The notes under the pieces were generated by a model that saw nothing but the letters and a program-made list of their open reading frames with translations, was not told the DNA's origin and ran no database searches. Positions 1 through 8,754 of a stretch of DNA of 64,000 nucleotides are shown here, piece by piece. Origin of the DNA: Streptomyces sp. ISL-1 (GTDB lineage: Bacteria; Actinomycetota; Actinomycetes; Streptomycetales; Streptomycetaceae); assembly GCF_018614585.1 (NCBI RefSeq), contig NZ_JAGGOI010000007.1, positions 411,340 to 475,339 of the forward strand. The letters are read 5' to 3'. Position numbers and translations under genes: made by a program. How positions within the stretch are numbered: position 1 is the first letter of the stretch; the number at the start of each line of letters is the position of its first letter.

Positions 1-108
1 CCGGCGGGCGTGGCGCTGGATGCCGGAAGTGACGAGGGCATGTTGTTTCCGCCGGTCGCGGGCATTGTGCCGGATGCGGTGGTGGTTGATCTCGGGGGGA
101 ATCAGTGA
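1..108 (+). CDS. C-terminal end of an unknown upstream protein (partial)
   Basis: Frame 1 is open from the first base and ends at TGA 106-108, giving the last 35 residues of a protein whose start lies outside the window. Its stop overlaps the GTG start of the next gene (GTGA), so it belongs to the same transcription unit as the RHS toxin genes. No motif is recognisable in so short a tail. It may be another small accessory gene of the toxin operon. Confidence 0.5.
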   Translation, partial: PAGVALDAGSDEGMLFPPVAGIVPDAVVVDLGGNQ

Positions 109-752
109 GCGGAAACAATCCGGATCTTCAGGCGCCGGCGTCGGCGTTGGTGGATATCGCGAAGGGCATCAATTTGGCGCATGCCGAGCTGAAGGAACTC
201 GGCATGATCGGCGAGGCGTCAACAGGGCGGGGTTTCTCGGATCTGGCGTTGTCGGGGCTGGAGTTGGGGCATGGGGGGCTGACTGCGGAGTTCGGGACGT
301 TCTGTGATCGCTGGGAGTGGGGGGTGCGGGCGCTGACGTTGCGGGGGAATGGTTTCGCGCAGGGGGTGGGTCTGTCGGCCGGTTCGTTCGCTGAGCAGGA
401 GCGGTACATCAAGGACTCGTTCAAGATCGGGGTGAACGCGGTCAACGGGAACCCGCATCTGAGTGAGGACGAGGTCAAGGCGATGAGCTGGGACAAGATC
501 AGTACCCAGACCGCTTTCGACAACCCGGACTACAGCGCGGAGTCGTTCTCGGAGGCGCATGAGGAGGTGAAGCAGACTTGGAAGGACACCGGGTATGACG
601 TGATGGACGCACAGATGGACTCGATGGAGCGGTCGGGTGTGATTGATCCGGAGATGCGTGAGCGGATGGATGAGGAGTATCGCGACTTGTTTGATCCGTC
701 GGAGGAAACGGTTGCGCAGGCTGAGGAGCCGCGGTGGGGGGAGCGCGGCTGA
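105..752 (+). CDS. WXG100-like helper protein upstream of RHS toxin
   Basis: A 215-residue protein of unknown function. It looks mostly helical and acidic, with no signal peptide or membrane segment. Residues 10-110 resemble the helical hairpin proteins encoded beside type VII secretion (ESX) substrates, including a Trp pair (DRWEWG) near residue 67. The GTG start overlaps the stop of the previous gene, and its own TGA overlaps the ATG of the RHS gene by one base (TGATG), so the two are translationally coupled. A role as partner or chaperone for the RHS protein is inferred from position only. Confidence 0.6.
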   Translation: MSGNNPDLQAPASALVDIAKGINLAHAELKELGMIGEASTGRGFSDLALSGLELGHGGLTAEFGTFCDRWEWGVRALTLRGNGFAQGVGLSAGSFAEQERYIKDSFKIGVNAVNGNPHLSEDEVKAMSWDKISTQTAFDNPDYSAESFSEAHEEVKQTWKDTGYDVMDAQMDSMERSGVIDPEMRERMDEEYRDLFDPSEETVAQAEEPRWGERG

Positions 753-3700
753 TGGTGGACTGGGGAGGGCTGGCCGACAAGGCGGTCGACAAGGTCGGCG
801 ACGGGGTCGAGTGGGGCAAGGAGAAGGCCGGCGATGGTGTCGACTGGGCTACGGACAAGGCCGGGGCGGCTCTTGAGCACATAGGCCAGGACGCGATGGC
901 TGACGTCGTCGAGGACTGGGGCGACCGGACCGCGTCGTCGTTGGGCGCGGAGGTCGGTGAGCAGCAGCTCGGCGAGAGCGAGGAAGCCAACGAGCTGATC
1001 CACGGCAACCCGGGGAAGATCGCTTCGGCGGTGAAGAACCTGCGGGACTTCCAGAAGGCGTTCGAACTGGTCGGCGGCGGGATGAAAAAGCTCGACTCCG
1101 CTCACTGGAAGGGCGAGGCGGCCGAGGCGTTCAGGGAGAAGTTCCAGACGCTGCCCATGGACTGGCTGCGCGCGGCGGACGCGTTCGAGGACGCGGCCAA
1201 AGCCTTGGAGACGTACTCCAAGACGGTTACCAGTGCGCAGGGCAAAGCCAGGGAAGCCATCGCCCTCTACAAGGAGGGCAACGAGTCCTCCGAGACGGCG
1301 GTCGCGTCGTACAACAAGAAGGTCGACGCCTACAACGCGGCCCGAGCCAGTGACAACCCGCCGCCCAGGCCGGGCCCGTTCACCGATCCCGGCAAGGCCA
1401 AGCGGGAGCGCGCGCAGGAGATCCTCAAGGGCGCCAGGGGTGCCCGTAATGAGGCCGGCGACGACGCGAAGCGGGCGATCACAGCGGCCCTGGCCCATGC
1501 CCCGAAGGAGCCGACGGGCCGGGAGCGGGCCAAGTTGGAGCTCATGGACTACGGGCTGGGCCAGGGCATCGAGCTGGCCCATCTCGGCGGCGGCGTCATC
1601 AAAGGCACTGCGGGCCTGGTCAACTTTGTCCGTTCGGTCAACCCGATCGACGCCTATAACCTGACCCACCCCGCCGAGTACTACAAGGGCGTCAACATGA
1701 CGCTCGCCGGCCTCGCCTCCACCGCCGCCAACCCGGACCGGGCACTCAAGGGCGCCTGGGAGGCCTTCAAGAAAGACCCCACGGAGTTCGGCGGTCGCGT
1801 GCTCCCCGAACTCCTTGGCACCAAGGGCGCGGGCATTGCCAAGTCCCTCCCACGCCTGGCCAAGGACCTTGCCGACAGCCCGAAGGGGAAGGGCCGCCAC
1901 GGCCACAGCGACGACCCAGACGGCAAGGGTAAGAAATGCAGCGAGACGAAGTGCGACGGAGACCCGGTCGATGTCGCGACCGGCCGCATGCTCCTGCCAC
2001 AGACCGACATCGCGCTTCCGGGCTCGCTGCCCCTGGTGTTCCAGCGCACCTTCGACTCGTCCTATCGCGCGGGAGGCTGGTTCGGCCCGACCTGGTCGAG
2101 CACGGTCGACCAACGGCTGGAAATCGACTCCGAAGGCGTCGTCTTCATCTGTGACGAGGGCAGCCTGCTGGCGTACCCGCACCCCGCACCGGGCGTTCCG
2201 GTCATGCCCACCCACGGTCGGCGCTGGCACCTTGACCGGGTGGACGACGGTTACACGATCTCCGACCCCGAAACCGGACGGGTCTGGCACTTCGTCGACC
2301 ACAGCGGCCAGTTGGCACTCCTCGCTCAGATCGACGACCGCAACGGCCGCTGGATCACCTTCGAGTACGACAAGACCGGCGCCCCAACGTCGATAGTGCA
2401 CCACGGCGGCTACCACCTGAAGCTCACCACGAGCGAAGGGAGGGTCACCGCCCTCCACCTGGCGGGCGCTGCCCCGGACGGCTCCGACCAGGAAATCCTG
2501 CGCTACGGGTACACAGCCGGCCACCTCACCGAGGTCATCAACTCCTCGGGCCGGCCCCTGCGCTTCGGCCACGACGAGCACGGCCGCATCACGTCCTGGA
2601 CTGACACCAACGGCAGCCACTACGACTACGTCTACGACGACCTCGACCGCTGCGTGTACCAGTCGGGTACGAACGGGCACGTCGAATCGACCTTCACCTG
2701 GGACGACACCGACCCGGACACCGGACTCCGCATGACGTCCATCACCGACGGACTGGGCCACACGGAGCGATACGTGATCAACGACCGCTCCCAGGTGGTC
2801 GCCGAGATCGATGCGCTGGATGCGGTCACCCGCTTCGAGTACGACCGCTACAACCGACTGTTGTCCGTCACAGACCCTCTCGGGCACATCACCCGCTCGA
2901 CCTATGACGAGAACGGTCGACTGACAACGGTGGTCCGTCCGGACGGACGTCGGTTGCGCGCCGAGTACAACGAGATCGGATCCCCAGTGCGTATTGTCGC
3001 TGCGGACGGGACAGTCACACGCCAGACGTACGACGAGCGCGGCAACCGCACGTCCGTCACTGAAGCGTCGGAGGCGACAACACGCTTCTCGTACGATGCG
3101 GCAGGACACCTCACATCCGTGACGGATGCCCTGGGGCACACCACCGTTCTGCACTGCAACAAGGTGGGGCTGCCCGTCGATATCACCAATCCCCTGGGGG
3201 CAACTACCCGGTACGAGCGTGACGCGTTCAGCCGCCCGGTCCGCATCACGGACCCGCTCGGAGCAGTAACCCGCCTGGAATGGACTGTCGAGAGCAGGAT
3301 CGCCAGGTGTGTGGAGGCGGACGGCAGCGAGCAATCCTGGGTTTACGACGGCGAGGGCAACTGCCTGGCCCACACCGACGCCATAGGCGGGGTTTCCACC
3401 TTCGAGTACACAGACTTCGATCTGCTGGCGGCACGCACCGAACCCGACGGCGTGCGCTACGAGTTCAGCCACGACACCAATCTCCAGCTGACCCAGGTCA
3501 CCAACCCACAAGGCTTGACCTGGACATACATGTACGACGGAGTTGGCCGCCTCGTGTCGGAGAGCGACTTCGACGACCGGGTACTCACCTACACGTACGA
3601 CGCAGCAAACCGTCTGACCTCACGGGCAAACGGCCTCGGCCAAACCATCCAGTACGAGCGCAACACCCTCGGCCAGCTGCTTCGCAAGGACGCGCAAGGC

Positions 3701-5374
3701 GCGGTCACCACCTACGAGTACGACAACTTCGACGAGTTGGCTGTGGCAGCGGGTCCGGACGGCACGCTCACCCGTTTGCGTGACCGGTTCGGGCGCCTGA
3801 GGTCCGAGACCGTCAACGGGCGCAAGCTGAGCTTCGACCACGACGTCCTCGGCCGTCGCACCGGCAGAACGACTCCCAGTGGTGCAGTCAGTAGGTGGAC
3901 GTACGACGCGGCAGGACTACGCGCAGAGTTGACCACATCCGGGCGCACTCTCACGTTCGAACGTGACGACGCGGGCCAGGAACTCTCACGCCGCGTCGGC
4001 GACATGGTGTGCTTCTCCAACGAGTTCGACAATATGGGCCGTCTGGTGAGCCAACGGGTCGCCGGCGGAGGCCTCAGCATCCAGCGCCGCGCCTACACCT
4101 ACCGCGCCGACGGTCACCTCATCGGAATCGACGACCAGCTCGCCGGGGCGCGCCGCTTCGACCTCGATGTGAAGGGACGCGTGACCGCCGTCCATGCCCC
4201 TGGCTGGACCGAGCAGTACGCCTACGACGCGGCAGGCAACCAGACAACGGCGTCCTGGCCGTCGTCACACCCTGGCCATGACGCCACCGGGCCTCGGGAA
4301 TTCGCGGGCACCCACATCATCCGTGCGGGAAACGTCCGCTACGAGCACGACGCCCAGGGACGGATCGTGATCCGGCAGAAGACCCGCATCTCGCGCAAGC
4401 CCGACACATGGCGTTACGAATGGAGCGCGGAGGACCGGCTCACCACTGTGATCACTCCAGTTGGCACAGTGTGGCGCTACGCGTACGACGCGCTCGGCCG
4501 GCGCACCGCCAAGCACCGTATCGCCGACGACGGCCGAACCGTCCTGGAGGAGGTCTCCTTCACCTGGGACAACGCGATGCTGTGCGAGCAGACCAGCCAC
4601 GGCGAGGCCCTCCCCAATCCAGTCACTCTCACCTGGGACCACGACGGCCCGCGCCCCATCGCCCAGACGGAACGCATTCTCGCAGCGGACGCGTCGCAGG
4701 AGACTGTCGACGAGCGCTTCTTCGCCATCGTCACCGACCTGGTCGGCACCCCGAGCGAACTCGTCGGCGAGTCGGGAGACCTGGCGTGGTACACCCGCAC
4801 CACCCTGTGGGGCACGATGACGTGGGCGACGTCAAGCACGGCGTACACCCCGCTCCGCTTTCCGGGCCAGTACTTCGACGCGGAAACGGGCCTCCACTAC
4901 AACTTCCATCGCCACTACGACCCCGAAACAGCCCGGTACGTCAGTGCCGACCCTCTCGGTCTTGCACCGGCGCCCAATCAGACAACCTATGTGGACAACC
5001 CCCATACGTGGTCTGACCCCCTGGGGCTGAAGCCCTGCAAGCCACGGGTATCCTCGGTGGATTCCGACTGGGCAACCAAGGGTGCCCACATACATATTCC
5101 ACAGAAAAAGGGGCCTGAGCATGAGGTTCGCGTGTATGTGGACGACAAGGGGGTCGTAGTCGGCGAGCCCATCAGGCTCAAGACCGGGTGGGCATCGGAC
5201 AGGAGCGTCCGGGACGCGGTGGACGCAGTGAACAACGACCCCAAGCTCCGCGCGGATCTACTAGCCAAGGCTAAGTCGGCCAAGGAGCATATGGACGACC
5301 ACAACTGGGGAAATACGGAAAACCGATCCGCCGAAATGCAAGCGCTCATCGAAAAACTGGAGAACTGGCCGTGA
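752..5374 (+). CDS. RHS-repeat polymorphic toxin with T7SS-type N-terminus
   Basis: A protein of about 1540 residues. The first ~260 residues are a helical, ESX-substrate-like region with a WKG turn in the middle. Next comes a KCSETKC...GDPVDVATG segment (about 395-415) that opens the DUF6531/RHS domain. Dozens of YDxxGR-type RHS repeats follow up to about residue 1390. The core ends with the typical RYVSADPLGL and a second DPLGL near residue 1427, after which the sequence changes completely. The last ~110 residues (HIHIPQKKG...EVRVYVDDKG...) should be the variable toxin tip released from the RHS shell. I cannot assign that tip to a toxin family. The ATG at 752 is preferred because it overlaps the previous stop; an in-frame start 18 bases upstream also exists. 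The next gene overlaps by GTGA and is the expected immunity gene. Confidence 0.88.
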   Translation: MVDWGGLADKAVDKVGDGVEWGKEKAGDGVDWATDKAGAALEHIGQDAMADVVEDWGDRTASSLGAEVGEQQLGESEEANELIHGNPGKIASAVKNLRDFQKAFELVGGGMKKLDSAHWKGEAAEAFREKFQTLPMDWLRAADAFEDAAKALETYSKTVTSAQGKAREAIALYKEGNESSETAVASYNKKVDAYNAARASDNPPPRPGPFTDPGKAKRERAQEILKGARGARNEAGDDAKRAITAALAHAPKEPTGRERAKLELMDYGLGQGIELAHLGGGVIKGTAGLVNFVRSVNPIDAYNLTHPAEYYKGVNMTLAGLASTAANPDRALKGAWEAFKKDPTEFGGRVLPELLGTKGAGIAKSLPRLAKDLADSPKGKGRHGHSDDPDGKGKKCSETKCDGDPVDVATGRMLLPQTDIALPGSLPLVFQRTFDSSYRAGGWFGPTWSSTVDQRLEIDSEGVVFICDEGSLLAYPHPAPGVPVMPTHGRRWHLDRVDDGYTISDPETGRVWHFVDHSGQLALLAQIDDRNGRWITFEYDKTGAPTSIVHHGGYHLKLTTSEGRVTALHLAGAAPDGSDQEILRYGYTAGHLTEVINSSGRPLRFGHDEHGRITSWTDTNGSHYDYVYDDLDRCVYQSGTNGHVESTFTWDDTDPDTGLRMTSITDGLGHTERYVINDRSQVVAEIDALDAVTRFEYDRYNRLLSVTDPLGHITRSTYDENGRLTTVVRPDGRRLRAEYNEIGSPVRIVAADGTVTRQTYDERGNRTSVTEASEATTRFSYDAAGHLTSVTDALGHTTVLHCNKVGLPVDITNPLGATTRYERDAFSRPVRITDPLGAVTRLEWTVESRIARCVEADGSEQSWVYDGEGNCLAHTDAIGGVSTFEYTDFDLLAARTEPDGVRYEFSHDTNLQLTQVTNPQGLTWTYMYDGVGRLVSESDFDDRVLTYTYDAANRLTSRANGLGQTIQYERNTLGQLLRKDAQGAVTTYEYDNFDELAVAAGPDGTLTRLRDRFGRLRSETVNGRKLSFDHDVLGRRTGRTTPSGAVSRWTYDAAGLRAELTTSGRTLTFERDDAGQELSRRVGDMVCFSNEFDNMGRLVSQRVAGGGLSIQRRAYTYRADGHLIGIDDQLAGARRFDLDVKGRVTAVHAPGWTEQYAYDAAGNQTTASWPSSHPGHDATGPREFAGTHIIRAGNVRYEHDAQGRIVIRQKTRISRKPDTWRYEWSAEDRLTTVITPVGTVWRYAYDALGRRTAKHRIADDGRTVLEEVSFTWDNAMLCEQTSHGEALPNPVTLTWDHDGPRPIAQTERILAADASQETVDERFFAIVTDLVGTPSELVGESGDLAWYTRTTLWGTMTWATSSTAYTPLRFPGQYFDAETGLHYNFHRHYDPETARYVSADPLGLAPAPNQTTYVDNPHTWSDPLGLKPCKPRVSSVDSDWATKGAHIHIPQKKGPEHEVRVYVDDKGVVVGEPIRLKTGWASDRSVRDAVDAVNNDPKLRADLLAKAKSAKEHMDDHNWGNTENRSAEMQALIEKLENWP

Positions 5375-5868
5375 CCGCAATCGAGTTCCTCGTCTCGTTC
5401 ATCACATCGGGGCGTCTGTACGGTCTGGGAATCGGCTCAACCCTCGGCGAGGTCGACGAAGCGATCCACTGCGATTTCATCGACGATGTCGGCGGGTCCG
5501 GCCTCTCGCTGCGCCGGGACTATGGATTCTTTGAGTTTTCCTTCAATCCCGGCCCGGAGTGGGTGATGTCCAGTGCCTCGATCAAACTGCACAGGCTGGC
5601 CTCGGACTACGATATGGCTAAGGAGTGGCGTGAGAACATGCATGTCGAGTTCCCGCAGCACCTTGCCTGGGATGAACTGCGGGGTGCGCTCGAACTCGTT
5701 CCCGGGTCCCCGTTCTTGAAGGTTACGGATCAAGGGGGCTTCCTTGAATATCGCGCAGCCGCGACGAATGTGTCCGTCATCGTGAACGATGACGGTGGAG
5801 AACACGGATCATCCCGGCAGGGAGATGTGTGGAGTATCAGCCTGTGGGCTGCCGCTCGGGCACAGTGA
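5371..5868 (+). CDS. Putative immunity protein for the RHS toxin
   Basis: A 165-residue soluble, acidic protein with no signal peptide or membrane segment. Its GTG start overlaps the toxin stop codon (GTGA), the usual arrangement for immunity genes of RHS toxins. The sequence (SFITSGRLYGLGIGST near the start, FEFSFNPGPEW in the middle) resembles small proteins often found behind actinobacterial RHS genes, but I cannot name a family. Function is inferred from tight coupling to the toxin tip. Transposase debris begins about 150 bases downstream, so this cassette ends at a rearrangement point. Confidence 0.65.
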   Translation: MTAIEFLVSFITSGRLYGLGIGSTLGEVDEAIHCDFIDDVGGSGLSLRRDYGFFEFSFNPGPEWVMSSASIKLHRLASDYDMAKEWRENMHVEFPQHLAWDELRGALELVPGSPFLKVTDQGGFLEYRAAATNVSVIVNDDGGEHGSSRQGDVWSISLWAAARAQ

Positions 5869-6017
5869 ATCAGCCGCGGAACTGCGGCCGCGGCTGAACC
5901 ATGGCCTGTCGGTAACGTGTGACTGAACCGTTCCGGGTCTTATCGAGTGATGTGCCCCGGGTCTGGTGGAGTCACCTTGCTGGACAGATGATGCTCCGGA
6001 CTTTCAAGGAGGCTTTC

Positions 6018-6107
6018 GTGCCCCGTAGTTACCCGGCCGAGTTCCGGCGTAAGGTCCTCGATCTCGCCGAAACCGGCCGGCCGATCCGGCAGATCGCCCA
6101 TGACTGA
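6018..6107 (+). pseudogene. N-terminal stub of an IS3-type transposase OrfA
   Basis: From GTG 6018, preceded by AAGGAGG, the frame encodes about 29 residues beginning VPRSYPAEFRRKVLDLAETG, the start of an IS3-family OrfA helix-turn-helix protein. It then reaches TGA 6105-6107. That stop is made of the first three bases of the adjacent IS end, so the gene was cut when the next element arrived. The remainder of this transposase is not found beyond the other IS end. Confidence 0.7.
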
Positions 6108-6146
6108 GGGGCCATCCATTTTCCGGACACCAGTTATGGGTGTTTC

Positions 6147-6535
6147 CTATGCCGTGAGCTGCATCTTCACGTATTCGGCGTGAACTTCTGCCGGGGTCTT
6201 GTAGCCGAGGCCCGAGTGGAGTCGCTTGCACCCGCCACGGTCTTGGCTGGCACGGGACGAGGCCCATCTCGCGCATCAGGGAGCGGACCAGCTCCAGCCC
6301 GGCCTGCAGGTTCATCCGTGCGAGGGCGGCGTGGACCCGCCGGTAGCCGTAGGTCTCGTCCTCCGAAGACGTGACGGATGATCAGTTTCAGCTCTTCACG
6401 GCGTTCAGCGGTTGCTGACAGCGGCCGCGAACGCCAGTCGTAGAAGCCAGAGGAGGAAACGCCCGCCCAGGCGCACATCTTGGATATGGGGAAGTCGTCC
6501 TTCTCGCCGTCGATGAACTCGTACTTGTCGCTCAC
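6147..6535 (-). pseudogene. IS3 transposase OrfB, frameshifted and core-deleted
   Basis: OrfB begins at GTG 6535, overlapping the OrfA stop. It starts MSDKYEFIDGEKDDFPISKM...SGFYDWRSR, the normal OrfB N-terminus. An extra G near 6366 then shifts the frame; restoring it gives DETYGYRRVHAALARMNLQ and then MGLVPCQPRPWR. The sequence next jumps straight to CKRLHSGLGYKTPAEV...QLTA, the usual OrfB C-terminus, which ends at TAG 6147-6149. The whole DDE integrase region between these blocks is missing, so the protein cannot be catalytic. Confidence 0.8.
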
Positions 6536-6822
6536 CGATATTCCTGGGCGAAGAAGGCCGCTGCTTTTCCCAGGAACTCGTTCTTCATCCGCAGCTCGCG
6601 AACCTCCTTCTCGAGCTCGCGCAGGCGGGCACGTTCAAAAATGCTCAACGGTGCTTCTTCAGCGGGATTTTCACGCCGGTAGGCGTTCACCCAGTTTCCG
6701 AGCGTCCCCTCGACGATCCCGAGTTCCCGAGCGACCTGGGTGATCGGGCGGGATCCCTCGATCACCATCTTGACTGCCTCGTCCTTGTACTCAGGACTGA
6801 AATTCCTCCGCTGTCGTGCCAC
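6532..6822 (-). CDS. IS3-family transposase OrfA
   Basis: A 96-residue HTH_Tnp_1 protein. The helix-turn-helix lies at residues 7-50 (FSPEYKDEAVKMVIEGSRP...LGIVEGTLGNWVNAYRRE). A C-terminal leucine-zipper-like helix follows (FERARLRELEKEVRELRMKNEFLGKAAAFFA), which normally oligomerises OrfA and joins OrfAB. The length is normal and the frame intact. Because OrfB has lost its core, this protein could only bind ends or act as a repressor. Confidence 0.85.
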   Translation of the reverse strand: MARQRRNFSPEYKDEAVKMVIEGSRPITQVARELGIVEGTLGNWVNAYRRENPAEEAPLSIFERARLRELEKEVRELRMKNEFLGKAAAFFAQEYR

Positions 6823-6937
6823 GTGCCTTCTCCGTTGATCCGGCCAACAATTCTAGTTGGTCCGGTGTCCGGGAACTTCGGGGCGCCTCAGCGGTCGGGG
6901 GTGTTCATGCCGCGGAGGACTGAGCCCCGCCGCCTCT

Positions 6938-7017
6938 CAGTGCCTTGTGAACAAGCTTCAAGGTGATTGGTCAGTCCGTGCCTGTGAACAAACTGATCGC
7001 CTTGTTCGCAGGCACTG
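6938..7017. repeat. Imperfect inverted repeat just outside the IS end
   Basis: CAGTGCCTTGTGAACAAG at 6938-6955 recurs as an inverted copy, CTTGTTCGCAGGCACTG, at 7001-7017. A third related direct copy (CGTGCCTGTGAACAAAC) lies between them near 6978. The region sits between the IS right end and the CGNR regulator gene and has no open frame. It could be a remnant of another element end or a regulator site; nothing decides this. Confidence 0.4.
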
Positions 7018-7039
7018 GCTGAAAGGGCTGCCGGAGGTG

Positions 7040-7555
7040 TTACTCGGCTGTGCCGTCGCGGGTGCGCTGGTAGTGGCGCCTGGCCTTCATCCTGTTGCCG
7101 CAGACGGCCATGGAACACCAGCGGGCCTTGTTGGTCTTACTGCGGTCGAGGAGGAACCGTCGGCACTCCGGGTTGGCGCACGGCCGCAGCCGGCCAGGCA
7201 TCGTCTCCTGCAGCGCGCTCCACGCCATGACCGCCTCTACCGCCATCCGGCGCTCCGCAGGGGCGTCCAGATCCCAGGACACCCCCACAGGGGAGAGGTG
7301 CGGGCGGGAGATGACGTCATTGAGGAGCGGGGCCAACGACCCGGTCGGCTGACTGCCGCGCACCACGCCCTGCAGCGCATCGCGCGCCTGTAGGAGGAGT
7401 CGGCGCTCCTCTGCGCTGCCGTTGCCGCGGTGCGCCTGCTGCCAGGTCCTGGCCGCTGCCGGGTCTGCCAACTCGTCCCGGACCACCCCGTTGACCACCG
7501 GCGTCGTGTTGAGGAGCTCCAGCAGTGTGTCCTGCTGCTCTCGGTCGGCCACCAT
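7040..7555 (-). CDS. CGNR zinc-finger (ABATE-type) regulator
   Basis: A 171-residue protein. The first ~120 residues match the ABATE stress-protein region (LLNTTPVVNGVVRDELADPAAARTW). The C-terminus carries the CGNR zinc finger: C-ANPE-C near residue 130, then WCSMAVCGNRMKARRHYQR. Family members are DNA-binding regulators. ATG 7555 is preferred to GTG 7561 because AGGAGG lies at a normal distance from it, while the GTG would lie within the ribosome site. The gene is divergent from an alpha/beta hydrolase, and the intervening DNA carries two copies of the same operator, one overlapping this gene's ribosome site. Autoregulation and control of the hydrolase are therefore likely. Confidence 0.85.
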   Translation of the reverse strand: MVADREQQDTLLELLNTTPVVNGVVRDELADPAAARTWQQAHRGNGSAEERRLLLQARDALQGVVRGSQPTGSLAPLLNDVISRPHLSPVGVSWDLDAPAERRMAVEAVMAWSALQETMPGRLRPCANPECRRFLLDRSKTNKARWCSMAVCGNRMKARRHYQRTRDGTAE

Positions 7556-7566
7556 CGGCACCTCCT

Positions 7567-7595
7567 AACCAGAGTGGTTCGTTTGACAGGTTACA
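7567..7595. promoter_or_regulatory. Predicted operator copy 1 (CGNR regulator)
   Basis: CTAACCAG, ten bases, then TTGACAGGTTA. The outer parts (TAACC...GGTTA) form an inverted repeat. The site abuts the AGGAGG of the CGNR gene. An identical arrangement occurs 231 bases away at 7798-7827, so both bases and spacing are conserved while the internal ten bases differ. Confidence 0.65.
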
Positions 7596-7797
7596 TGAAC
7601 CCGGTCACCTGGCCACGAGTGTCCACAGAGCCGAGCCGGCAGGCCGCTGATGCAGCGCGAGACAGGCGGGCATTGACCGCCTGGGCGGGCTCAGGGCGGG
7701 CGGCTGCGCTGGCTGGTGACCAATCGCGGACGGAGGCTTGAGGTAGGTCGACGTCCTGCCGTCCGGGCGCAGCGACGTCTCCAGCTGCAGTCGAAAT

Positions 7798-7827
7798 CTA
7801 ACCAGTAAAAGCATCTTGACAGGTTAG
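7798..7827. promoter_or_regulatory. Predicted operator copy 2 overlapping a -35 element
   Basis: CTAACCAG, ten bases, then TTGACAGGTTAG; the inverted repeat CTAACC...GGTTAG is perfect over six bases. TTGACA at 7816-7821 is a consensus -35 pointing toward the hydrolase gene, so a protein bound here should block that promoter. A matching -10 is weak (TCGACT at 7839-7844). Confidence 0.65.
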
Positions 7828-7884
7828 ATTGGGTGTGCTCGACTGAATGTGTAACCACTAAACCTCGACAGAAGGGTTAGGGAG

Positions 7885-8754
7885 ATGGTCTCCGCAGTCC
7901 ACCACCGCACCGCCACCGTCAACGGTCTCGAAGTCTTCTACCGGGAAGCCGGCGACCCGAAGGCACCCGCCGTGGTCCTCCTCCACGGCTTCCCGACCAG
8001 CTCGCACATGTTCCGCCATCTGATCCCGGCGCTCGCCGACCGCTACCACGTGATCGCCCCCGACCACATCGGGTTCGGCCAGTCCGCGATGCCCGCCCTG
8101 CAAGACTTCCCGTACACCTTCGACGCCCTCACCGAGGCCACCTCCGGCCTGCTCCAGCACCTGGGCATCGACCGGTTCGCGATGTACGTACAGGACTACG
8201 GCGCCCCTATCGGTTGGAGGCTCGCCCTTCAGGCCCCGGAACGTGTCACCGCGATCATCACTCAGAACGGCAACGCCTACGAAGAAGGCTTCGTCAAGCC
8301 CTTCTGGGACGGCGCCTTCGCCTACGCCAAGGCCCCGGGACCGGACACCGAAGCGCCCATGCGCGGCGCCCTGACCCTTGAGGTCACCCGCTGGCAGTAT
8401 CTGAACGGAGTGGCCGACCCGAGTCTGGTCAGCCCCGACAACTGGGTCCACGACCAGGTGCTGCTGGACAGGCCCGGCAACGATGAGATCCAGCTCAAGC
8501 TCTTCCGCGACTACCCCACCAACGTGGACCTCTACCCGCAGGTCCACCAGTACTTCCGCGACTCCCAGGTCCCGCTGCTGGCGGTCTGGGGCGCCAACGA
8601 CGAGATCTTCGGCCCCGCCGGCGCCACGGCGTTCAGCCCGGACCTGCCCGATGCCGAGATCCACCTGCTCGAGTCCGGGCACTTCGCCCTGGAAAGCCAC
8701 CTCGAGACCATCACCGAGCACATCCGCGGCTTCCTCGCCCGCGTCCTCGCCTGA
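7885..8754 (+). CDS. Alpha/beta hydrolase, haloalkane dehalogenase / epoxide hydrolase type
   Basis: A 289-residue cytoplasmic alpha/beta hydrolase. HGFP (34-37) forms the oxyanion region. The nucleophile elbow is VQDYGAPIG, with Asp104 in place of Ser, as in haloalkane and haloacetate dehalogenases and epoxide hydrolases. His266 in ESGHF is the catalytic base, and the acid is probably in AVWGANDEIF. Substrate cannot be read from sequence. The start follows GGTTAGGGAG. Expression is probably governed by the CGNR regulator through the operator upstream. A DUF427 gene follows on the same strand. Confidence 0.85.
   Translation: MVSAVHHRTATVNGLEVFYREAGDPKAPAVVLLHGFPTSSHMFRHLIPALADRYHVIAPDHIGFGQSAMPALQDFPYTFDALTEATSGLLQHLGIDRFAMYVQDYGAPIGWRLALQAPERVTAIITQNGNAYEEGFVKPFWDGAFAYAKAPGPDTEAPMRGALTLEVTRWQYLNGVADPSLVSPDNWVHDQVLLDRPGNDEIQLKLFRDYPTNVDLYPQVHQYFRDSQVPLLAVWGANDEIFGPAGATAFSPDLPDAEIHLLESGHFALESHLETITEHIRGFLARVLA

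Larger units (their letters stand above)
6105..6890 (-). mobile_element. Internally deleted IS3-family insertion sequence
   Basis: The element is bounded by imperfect terminal inverted repeats of about 30 bp. The left end begins TGAGGGGCC and the right end, read inward, begins TGAGGCGCC; both reach a shared CCGGACACC at bases 22-30. It is about 786 bp, whereas complete IS3 elements are usually 1.2-1.5 kb. OrfA is intact, but OrfB has one extra base and has lost its integrase core. The flanks (GAC on the left, GCG on the right) show no target duplication, so the locus has rearranged or diverged since insertion. It cannot move on its own transposase but could be mobilised in trans. Confidence 0.82.

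Noticed and set aside
530..3511. Long reverse frame of 993 codons opposite the RHS gene
   Set aside because: It mirrors the GC-rich third positions of the RHS coding strand, has no recognisable domain, and conflicts with the clear RHS repeats.
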